This document shows, piece after piece, positions 7,288 to 13,117 of a stretch of 14,010 bases of DNA. This stretch comes from Woeseia sp. GTDB lineage: Bacteria > Pseudomonadota > Gammaproteobacteria > Steroidobacterales > Woeseiaceae. A program made the position numbers and the translations under genes. The notes beneath the pieces were generated by a model, which saw only the letters and a program-made list of their open reading frames with translations, was not told the DNA's origin and made no database searches. The first letter of the stretch is position 1, and every line of letters begins with the position of its first letter. The stretch is taken from NCBI GenBank assembly GCA_003229095.1, contig QIHS01000240.1, forward strand, positions 1 through 14,010, given 5' to 3'.

Positions 7288-8679
7288 TCAAACGGCACGC
7301 ATATAGAAATCAAAATCTACATTGCTAATGATGTTATGAAATCTCCGCGACTCATCGCGACGGTGCGCGACGTAGATCCTGCAATATTCCTCACCCAGAT
7401 AGGTCGGTAGTATCTTGCTGCGTGAAAACCTGTCAATGGCAGCATCCCATCGATTCGGAATTTTTCGTTTCAGGGTTATTACTTCGCCTTCCTCCACCAT
7501 CCGCCCCGGGTCGCATTTGTTTTTCAGTCCGTAGTGAACACCGGCAAGGATGGCCGCGGTTACCAGGTAGGGATTGGCGTCTGCCCCGGATACCCGATGC
7601 TCGAAACGCAGGTTTTTCTCATCTGAAACCGGAATGCGCAGCGCGACATTGCGGTGATTCGCACCCCAGTTCGGTTCGACCGGCGCGAACATTTCAGGAC
7701 GCAGTCTTCGATAGGAATTGGCATTCGGCGCAAAAATTGCCGTGCTTTCCGCCATTGTTTTTGCCATACCGCCAATGGCATGTCGCAAACGTGCGGAAAA
7801 AGGCGGTGATGCCATCTTCTCCTTGCCGTGCGAAAAGAAATTCCTGCCATTACTATCAACCAGGCTCATATGAATGTGCATTCCGGAGCCAGAGTCTTCC
7901 TCAAAGGGTTTGGCCATGAAGCAGGCAACAAAACCGTGTTGCCTGGCGACGGCTTTGATCGCACGTTTGAGCAAGACGCCGTGATCGCAGGCCAGCACCG
8001 GGTCATCGATGTGCGCAAGATTTATTTCGAACTGGCCGGGGGCAAATTCCGAGGTGGTCGTGCCTGCTGGAATATTTTGTGCTTCGCAAACATCGTGCAA
8101 CTCGTTCAGAAAGTTCTCGATATCCCAAAGGTCGTCGGGGCTATAGACTTGTGGCCCGGGTTGCGGCCGTCCGATGCCCGGCACTCTCGACACCCGTGCC
8201 GTCGGCTTGTCGGCTTTGGCGTCGAGCAGATAAAATTCCAGCTCCGTTGCCATCACGATTTTCAGTCCCATTTTCCTGATGGGACTGGCGGCGCGTTCAA
8301 GCACGTATCGTGGATCCGCAAAAAACGGCTGACCGTCACGTGTTCGTAAACGGTACAACGCCTGCGCGCTGGGTTTTTTCGCCCAGGGAACCGGCGCCAG
8401 ACTTCCGGGTACGACGAACGCGTTTACATCCGGATCCCCGTCGCCGGCGGACCATGGTATACCAGATATGACATCACCGAGCGTGTCGATTAACACCGTG
8501 CCACCCGGCAGACAGAAACCGTCTTTGAAAGTCTTCGCGAATTCCTTTCCTGCGATTCGTTTGCCACGCAGTACGCCGGGCAAATCGGCAATCAGCAATT
8601 CCATGATATTGGTGCCGGGATAGCGCTTCAGGAACCGCCGAAGCTCGGCGTCGGGTTTGCTGATTCGTTTGCCAGCCAT
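7288..8679 (-). CDS. puuA: Glutamine synthetase family protein, gamma-glutamylpolyamine synthetase-like
   Basis: This is a cytoplasmic ligase of the glutamine synthetase fold. It probably joins glutamate to an amine such as putrescine using ATP, as PuuA does. ATG 8679 is chosen because GGAAAG lies 5 bases upstream; ATG 8709 would add ten residues but has no clear Shine-Dalgarno sequence. The product is 463 aa, a normal length. The N-terminal beta-grasp domain covers about residues 10-105 and the catalytic domain about 115-460. Metal- and substrate-binding residues map as Glu146 and Glu148 (TELEFYLLD), Glu211 and Glu218 (SEFAPGQFEIN), His268 (GSGMHIH), Arg343 (NHRNVALRIP), and Glu360 and Arg362 (RFEHRVSGADANPYL). 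All are intact. The second paralogue and PuuD in the rightward arm support a gamma-glutamyl-amine route rather than ammonia assimilation, but substrate choice (putrescine, spermidine, ethanolamine, other amines) cannot be read. It is divergent from the IclR gene, which likely controls it. Confidence 0.88.
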   Translation of the reverse strand: MAGKRISKPDAELRRFLKRYPGTNIMELLIADLPGVLRGKRIAGKEFAKTFKDGFCLPGGTVLIDTLGDVISGIPWSAGDGDPDVNAFVVPGSLAPVPWAKKPSAQALYRLRTRDGQPFFADPRYVLERAASPIRKMGLKIVMATELEFYLLDAKADKPTARVSRVPGIGRPQPGPQVYSPDDLWDIENFLNELHDVCEAQNIPAGTTTSEFAPGQFEINLAHIDDPVLACDHGVLLKRAIKAVARQHGFVACFMAKPFEEDSGSGMHIHMSLVDSNGRNFFSHGKEKMASPPFSARLRHAIGGMAKTMAESTAIFAPNANSYRRLRPEMFAPVEPNWGANHRNVALRIPVSDEKNLRFEHRVSGADANPYLVTAAILAGVHYGLKNKCDPGRMVEEGEVITLKRKIPNRWDAAIDRFSRSKILPTYLGEEYCRIYVAHRRDESRRFHNIISNVDFDFYMRAV

Positions 8680-8826
8680 GTTGTCTTTCCATTGAAAACT
8701 GGCGCTCATTAAGCATCAAAACAAGGGCCCGTACCAGCGGGTCTGGATTACGCATAAAGTCACTCGCGGCCTTGATCGATCCTTGTTCGCACAAATTGCG
8801 TTGCTGGCGTTTCGTCACGCACGCAG

Positions 8827-8857
8827 CCATAATATGAAACAGAATCCATAATATGAA
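8827..8857. promoter_or_regulatory. Paired 12-bp direct repeat, candidate operator for the divergent arms
   Basis: CCATAATATGAA occurs exactly at 8827-8838 and again at 8846-8857, a period of 19 bp or just under two helical turns. Each copy contains the odd-centred palindrome CATA-A-TATG. The pair sits in the 186-bp gap between the synthetase-like gene (-) and the iclR gene (+), with the second copy ending 8 bases before the iclR ATG. Each copy also contains CATAAT, a -10-like hexamer on +, and TATTAT on -. The repeat is seen directly; binding by the neighbouring IclR protein is inference. Confidence 0.55.
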
Positions 8858-8865
8858 CAATCGCA

Positions 8866-9621
8866 ATGAATCCGACCCGACCACCACAAGGCGCACAGGC
8901 AGCGCTACGCGCCGTGCGCCTTCTGAAGTTGTTCACGATCGAGCGCTCAGAGATGTCTCTCGCCGACCTGTCCAGAGCGTCCGGCCTTAACAAGACAACC
9001 ACCCACCGATTGTTGCGCGCATTGCAAAGCGAGGCGTTGATCGACAGGAATCCGGCCACCAGTGCCTACAGCCTTGGGGCCGGATTGATGGCGTTGGGTG
9101 TACAGGCACTTGCCAGCAGCGATCTGCGTCGACGAGTTCGACCGGTGCTGCGCTCGCTTGCCGGCGAAACGGGCGAGACGGCAACACTGGAGGTGCCCTT
9201 TGAGGACAGCATGCTCATTCTCGATGAGGTCGCCGGCAAGCATGTGCTGGGGTCTGCAGGCAACATCGGAACGCGTTATCCCATTCACGCCACGTCCACT
9301 GGATTGGTCTGGCTTGCGTTCGATGACAGTGGCATCGACAGGCTCGCAGAAACACTCAAGCCGCTGACTGACAATACTCTGGTCAAACGCGACGCCATTG
9401 AACCGCAACTCGCAGAGATCCGGCGGCGCGGTTATGCCGTCACGATTGATGAACTCGAAGAAGGTTTCACCGCCGTTGCAACCATTATCCGCGGCGTGCT
9501 CGGTGATGTTCAGGGCGCGTTGTCTATCGGTGGCCCGACGCAGAGGCTGAACGCGGCACGACGCGCAGAGCTTGGCAATTCGCTGTGCCGGGCGGCGCGG
9601 CGATTAAATCCTGAGTTTTGA
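8866..9621 (+). CDS. IclR family transcriptional regulator
   Basis: This is a 251-aa DNA-binding regulator of the IclR family. The N-terminal winged helix-turn-helix covers about residues 11-70 (AVRLLKLFTIERSEMSLADLSRASGLNKTTTHRLLRALQ). The C-terminal effector domain covers about 80-245, with the family landmarks ETATLEVPFEDSMLILDEV, YPIHATSTGLVWLAF, RRRGYAVTIDELEEGFTAVA and a C-terminal helix. Full length is normal. ATG 8866 is the first usable start; no good Shine-Dalgarno sequence precedes it, so translation may be weak or leaderless. It is the first gene of the rightward arm and divergent from the synthetase-like gene, the usual place for a local regulator that binds the shared intergenic DNA and also controls itself. 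The ligand is probably a pathway substrate or intermediate, but this is not shown by sequence. The stop is 9 bases before the first possible start of the antiporter gene. Confidence 0.92.
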   Translation: MNPTRPPQGAQAALRAVRLLKLFTIERSEMSLADLSRASGLNKTTTHRLLRALQSEALIDRNPATSAYSLGAGLMALGVQALASSDLRRRVRPVLRSLAGETGETATLEVPFEDSMLILDEVAGKHVLGSAGNIGTRYPIHATSTGLVWLAFDDSGIDRLAETLKPLTDNTLVKRDAIEPQLAEIRRRGYAVTIDELEEGFTAVATIIRGVLGDVQGALSIGGPTQRLNAARRAELGNSLCRAARRLNPEF

Positions 9622-9630
9622 GCAACATTC

Positions 9631-10863
9631 GTGCAATTTTCGTGCGTGTTAACATGCGTGCGACGCGAATTCCTGAGAGCAGGGCATACCATCAATAAAA
9701 AATACCTGTTTAGCCTGCTGCTGATTTGCATTGCGCCCGTTTCGCACGCTTTGGAAATCTCGACGGCGAAAGTTGCGCTGCAAGATATCGTCACGGAAAT
9801 TAGCGTTGCTGGTGTAACGCCAGCCAGCGAGGTCAGATTGTCTGTCGCCGGAGTAAGTTATTCTGCTGTTGCGGATGATTTCGGCAACGCCAGTTTTCCT
9901 GAAGTCATCGTTGCGGATAGCGGCACAGCAGAAATTCTGGTGAACGATGCGGCGGGTGGCAGCGCAAGCGCATCACTTCGTGTATTGCCCGGCTGGATTT
10001 CGATAACACCACCGTTGCTGGCCATTCTCATCGCTTTGCTTTTGCGAAACGTGATTCCCGCATTGCTTGTCGGGGTCTGGTTCGGCGCCACTGCTTTACG
10101 TTCGTTCTCGGGGCCGGGTGTGTTTGGTGGCTTGCTGGATGGTTTCGAAATCTACGTCGTGGGTGCACTGGCAGACCGGGATCATGCAGCGATTATCCTG
10201 TTCTCGCTGATGATCGGTGGCATGGTCGGCATCATTACCCGTAACGGTGGCATGGCCAGAATTGTGCAGCTGATGGTCAGCAGGGCTAAGACTGCTGTGA
10301 GTGGTCAGGTCGCCGTGTGGGGCATGGGGCTGATGATTTTCTTCGACGACTACAGTAATACGCTGGTTGTCGGCAACACGGCTCGACCGTTGACGGATCA
10401 CCTGAAGATATCGCGCGAAAAACTGGCGTACATTGTTGACTCCACGGCCGCACCGGTGGTTTGTCTGGCGCTTATCACGACCTGGATCGGCTACGAGGTC
10501 GGGCTGATCGACGAATCTATCCGGTCGATAGAAGGAATTACAGAACCCGCCTACACCATTTTCCTGCAATCTATTCCATACAGTTTTTATCCTATTCTTG
10601 CCGTCATATTTGTCCTGAGTGTGGCCGCGAGCGGTCGGGACTTCGGGCCCATGTACACAGCTGAGGTCAGGGCCAGAAACGGGCAAGTCAGTTCTTCGAC
10701 TGCAGACGAAATGCCAGCCATGAATTCGGATACGCTGGAGCCCAAAGACGACATTCCCCTGCGTGCAGTGAACGCCTTTGTGCCGCTGTTGGTGCTGATC
10801 ATTTCGTTGATGGCAGGCCTTTATCTCACTGGCGAGGGTGTGAAACGCTCACCGATATCATAG
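9631..10863 (+). CDS. nhaC: NhaC family Na+/H+ antiporter, N-terminal part of a gene split by a frameshift
   Basis: This is the 5' part of an inner-membrane antiporter of the NhaC family, which exchanges Na+ for H+ or, in some relatives, exchanges organic ions. Numbered from GTG 9631, residues 21-40 are a signal peptide (NKKYLFSLLLICIAPVSHA). Residues 41-118 form a small beta-rich periplasmic domain. The transporter begins at about 120 with hydrophobic helices and the family motif FFDDYSNTLVVGN at 237-249. The frame ends in the unrelated tail KRSPIS and TAG at 10861, inside what should be a conserved loop. The continuation lies in another frame from about 10839. The start is unclear: GTGs at 9631, 9646 and 9658 lack Shine-Dalgarno sequences. 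ATC at 9691 has AGGG 6 bases upstream and would give the ideal opening (M)NKKYLF. Without that start the protein carries an odd 20-residue leader. The gene may be inactive, or the sequence may contain errors. Confidence 0.8.
   Translation: MQFSCVLTCVRREFLRAGHTINKKYLFSLLLICIAPVSHALEISTAKVALQDIVTEISVAGVTPASEVRLSVAGVSYSAVADDFGNASFPEVIVADSGTAEILVNDAAGGSASASLRVLPGWISITPPLLAILIALLLRNVIPALLVGVWFGATALRSFSGPGVFGGLLDGFEIYVVGALADRDHAAIILFSLMIGGMVGIITRNGGMARIVQLMVSRAKTAVSGQVAVWGMGLMIFFDDYSNTLVVGNTARPLTDHLKISREKLAYIVDSTAAPVVCLALITTWIGYEVGLIDESIRSIEGITEPAYTIFLQSIPYSFYPILAVIFVLSVAASGRDFGPMYTAEVRARNGQVSSSTADEMPAMNSDTLEPKDDIPLRAVNAFVPLLVLIISLMAGLYLTGEGVKRSPIS
9644..9657. promoter_or_regulatory. Near-perfect palindrome before the probable nhaC start
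   Basis: GCGTGTTAACATGC is an inverted repeat with a perfect 8-bp core TGTTAACA and one mismatch pair. It lies 22 bases after iclR and about 35 bases before the ATC at 9691 with its upstream AGGG. This fits a protein-binding site or a small RNA hairpin in a leader. It would be inside the coding frame if translation starts at 9631, so its role depends on the start choice. Confidence 0.3.
10837..10863 (+). other. Frameshift site inside the nhaC-like gene
   Basis: Up to GGT at 10837-10839 the first frame reads LYLTGEG, as expected for the family; it then runs to a stop at 10861. From 10842 the frame shifted by -1 reads ETLTDIIGSADAYKAMLWAS, which continues the protein naturally. One inserted base after GTGT would restore a single frame (GEGVETLTD). 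No slippery heptamer of the X-XXY-YYZ type is present here, so programmed slippage is unlikely. A deletion mutation or a sequencing/assembly error fits better. Confidence 0.75.
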
Positions 10864-10886
10864 GTTCTGCAGACGCCTACAAGGCT

Positions 10887-11564
10887 ATGCTGTGGGCATC
10901 CTTGCTGGGTGCAATGACGGCAGCGATACTGACCATTAGCCAGGGCATTCTTTCCAGCCATGAAACGGTAGACGCATGGTTTGGTGGCGTGAAGGCCATG
11001 ATGTTCGCCATGATCGTGCTTGTGCTGGCATGGGCACTGGCTGCAGTTACGGCTGACCTGAACACGGCAAACTACCTGGTATCGAAACTTGCCGATTCGT
11101 TGTCACCGGAACTGGTCCCGGCTGCAGTCTTTGTTTTGTCAGCCATCACCGCGTTTACGACCGGCACCAGCTGGGGCACGATGGGCATCCTGATGCCGCT
11201 GATCATTCCCCTGACCTGGGCAGTCCTGGGCGCGAACGGCATGGCCGATCCCGAGCACATGCATATTCTCTATTCCGCGATTGCCTGCAATCTTGCCGGC
11301 GCAGTCTGGGGCGATCATTGCTCCCCCATTTCGGATACGACTGTGCTGTCATCAATGGCCTCAGGATGCGATCATATTGAACACGTGCGAACACAAATGC
11401 CCTACGCAATGATGGTTGGCACGGTCGCGATTGCAGTTGGCACTATTCCAGGTGGTTACGGGTTCCCGCCATTGCTATCGATCATAATTGGTGCGGCACT
11501 GTTGTTCGCCGTGCTAAGGTATTTTGGCAAAATTTCAGACAATGCAGTTTCAATTTCACACTAA
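10887..11564 (+). CDS. nhaC: NhaC family Na+/H+ antiporter, C-terminal part of the split gene
   Basis: This is the 3' part of the same antiporter. The first ATG in this frame is at 10887, but family-like sequence already begins at about 10842 (ETLTDIIGSADAYKA), so the ATG is not a true start and has no proper Shine-Dalgarno sequence. Visible are several membrane helices and two strong NhaC signatures, TGTSWGTMGILMPL and GDHCSPISDTTVLSS, which line the ion path in the family. The protein ends with a last hydrophobic helix and TAA at 11562-11564. Joined to the upstream part the product would be about 640 aa from 9631, or about 625 from 9691, consistent with an NhaC transporter plus an extra N-terminal domain. 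The next gene starts 13 bases later, so the operon structure is intact despite the break. Confidence 0.8.
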   Translation: MLWASLLGAMTAAILTISQGILSSHETVDAWFGGVKAMMFAMIVLVLAWALAAVTADLNTANYLVSKLADSLSPELVPAAVFVLSAITAFTTGTSWGTMGILMPLIIPLTWAVLGANGMADPEHMHILYSAIACNLAGAVWGDHCSPISDTTVLSSMASGCDHIEHVRTQMPYAMMVGTVAIAVGTIPGGYGFPPLLSIIIGAALLFAVLRYFGKISDNAVSISH

Positions 11565-11577
11565 CGAGGTAACAGTA

Positions 11578-12318
11578 ATGCGTTTAACAGCAGTAGTTTT
11601 GTCCGTTTTTTTCAGCGTGTGTGCATTTGCACAAGAGAGCAGCGTCGAAGACAAGATCAAGGAAGCGATGTCTGCCGACATTCGCACGGAAGCAGAAGTT
11701 GCTCGTGATCGCAACAGGCAGCCCGTGGAAACACTCGAATTTTTCGGGCTCGAAGATGATATGCGTGTGCTTGAGTTGGTACCCGGTGGTGGCTGGTATA
11801 CGAAATTGCTAGCGCCGGTGCTAAGAGAAAACGGTGAGCTGTATGTATCAATTGGTACGGGCAGAGTGAGTGACAACCTCATACCTCAGTCGGGCTTCGA
11901 CCATATCGTCATATCAGACATGCTGGGGGAAGATTTAGCTGACGACGCACCAGCCTACACGTCATCGTTCAGTTTTGACGTGAACAATGTTGATCTGGCT
12001 CTCACATTTCGCAACATGCACAATTTTGATGAAGCTGCGAGAATGAATATCAACGCCGCCGTTTTTGCAGCACTCAAGTCAGGTGGACTTTATGGTGTGG
12101 TCGATCATACGCGCCGGCACATGGAAGCGGACACGCCGGAGAACGGTCGTCGGGCGGATGTTGTGCAAATTATTAAAGAAGTGCAGCTTGCGGGATTCGA
12201 CCTGGTGGACTACAGCACGCTTCACTACCGGGCTGATGATGAATTGCGTTACGAAGTTGGACGCCGAACAGTCACGGGTAATACGGACCGGTTCACTCTG
12301 CTGTTCAGGAAACCCTAG
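11578..12318 (+). CDS. Exported class I SAM-dependent methyltransferase-like protein (COG4798-like)
   Basis: This is a 246-aa protein with a methyltransferase fold and a Sec signal peptide. ATG 11578 is chosen because GAGG lies 8 bases upstream and a clean signal peptide follows (MRLTAVVLSVFFSVCAFA, cleavage before Gln19); the open frame extends back to 11524 inside nhaC. SAM-binding motif I is visible at about 64-72 (VLELVPGGG), followed by WYTKLLAPVL. Later landmarks are DLALTFRNMHN (139-149) and a motif IV-V-like GGLYGVVDHTRR (169-180). The LELxPGGGWYT pattern and the secreted form match what I recall of the predicted-methyltransferase group COG4798. The reaction is unknown. Since SAM is not expected in the periplasm, it may bind another ligand. 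It lies in the middle of the operon, 13 bases after nhaC and 39 before puuD. Confidence 0.8.
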   Translation: MRLTAVVLSVFFSVCAFAQESSVEDKIKEAMSADIRTEAEVARDRNRQPVETLEFFGLEDDMRVLELVPGGGWYTKLLAPVLRENGELYVSIGTGRVSDNLIPQSGFDHIVISDMLGEDLADDAPAYTSSFSFDVNNVDLALTFRNMHNFDEAARMNINAAVFAALKSGGLYGVVDHTRRHMEADTPENGRRADVVQIIKEVQLAGFDLVDYSTLHYRADDELRYEVGRRTVTGNTDRFTLLFRKP

Positions 12319-12357
12319 CAGCCTGCCAGACAACAAGGCGCGGGTTTTGGGTCGGAG

Positions 12358-13116
12358 ATGAATAGTAAACCATTGATCGGTGTGCCGGCGGATCGAAAGA
12401 TGGTGGATCCGCACTACTATCATCTGGCGGGTGAAAAGTATCTTACGGCAGTGCGGGATGGCGCGGGCGCACTGCCGTTTGTCATTCCCGCATTGGGAGA
12501 TAGTCTTGATGCTGACCTGATACTGTCGCGGGTAGACGGTCTGATGTTGACGGGCAGCGCATCTAATATCGAGCCACATCACTATGGTGGTGAGCCCAGC
12601 CAGCCCGGTACCCTGCACGATCCGCGTCGTGACGAAACCACCTTACGTTTGATCGAGCGTGCACTGGAGATTGGCGTACCTTTGTTCGCGATCTGCCGGG
12701 GATTTCAGGAACTGAATGTCGTGCTCGGCGGCAGCCTGCACCAGCTGATACATGAACAGCCCGGATATCACGTGCACAAAGAAAACCCGGATGATCCGCT
12801 GGATGTGCAATATGCGCCGTCCCACGATGTGCACCTCGTGGAGGGTGGTTTTTTGCACGCTCTGGCGGGCAAGAATACGGTGGCTGTCAATTCCGTACAC
12901 TCCCAGGGAGCTGCCAGACTGGCGACCGGAGTGACAGTGGAGGCGGTCGCGGATGACGGTCTTGTAGAAGGATTTCGGGTGGACGGCGCAAAAGGTTTTG
13001 CACTGGCAGTGCAATGGCACCCGGAATGGAAAGTGGCTGAAGACGAATTTTCGATGCAGATTTTTAAATCGTTTGGCGATGCGTGCCGCGAGTATGCGTG
13101 CAATAAAAAGGTGTAA
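12358..13116 (+). CDS. puuD: Gamma-glutamyl-gamma-aminobutyrate hydrolase, PuuD-like class I glutamine amidotransferase
   Basis: This is a 252-aa cytoplasmic hydrolase of the PuuD (peptidase C26) family, which removes glutamate from gamma-glutamyl-GABA at the end of the Puu putrescine pathway. The catalytic triad is visible: nucleophile Cys113 in FAICRGFQELNVVLGG, then His221 and Glu223 in VQWHPEWK. Other family landmarks are GVPADRK at the N terminus, DGLMLTGSASNIEPHHYGG (60-78), RDETTLRLIERALE (91-104) and VNSVHSQGAARL (178-188). Length is typical and the gene is intact. ATG 12358 has a short GGAG directly upstream. The synthetase-like gene that follows starts 1 base after this stop, so the two are probably translationally coupled. 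The pairing with glutamine synthetase-like ligases supports a gamma-glutamylated amine pathway; the true substrate may be a related gamma-glutamyl compound. Confidence 0.9.
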   Translation: MNSKPLIGVPADRKMVDPHYYHLAGEKYLTAVRDGAGALPFVIPALGDSLDADLILSRVDGLMLTGSASNIEPHHYGGEPSQPGTLHDPRRDETTLRLIERALEIGVPLFAICRGFQELNVVLGGSLHQLIHEQPGYHVHKENPDDPLDVQYAPSHDVHLVEGGFLHALAGKNTVAVNSVHSQGAARLATGVTVEAVADDGLVEGFRVDGAKGFALAVQWHPEWKVAEDEFSMQIFKSFGDACREYACNKKV

Positions 13117-13117
13117 T

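Noticed and set aside
7422..8349. Two plus-strand open frames (165 and 173 aa) inside the synthetase-like gene
   Set aside because: They are shadows of the conserved glutamine synthetase frame on the minus strand and have no recognisable motifs or Shine-Dalgarno sequences.
10096..10686. 196-aa open frame on the minus strand inside nhaC
   Set aside because: It is antisense to clear NhaC helices and motifs; the translation is His/Asp/Arg-rich without hydrophobic core patterns.
10830..10870. Programmed -1 ribosomal frameshift in nhaC
   Set aside because: No slippery heptamer or obvious downstream stem is seen at the break, and NhaC transporters are not known to need recoding; mutation or sequence error is simpler.
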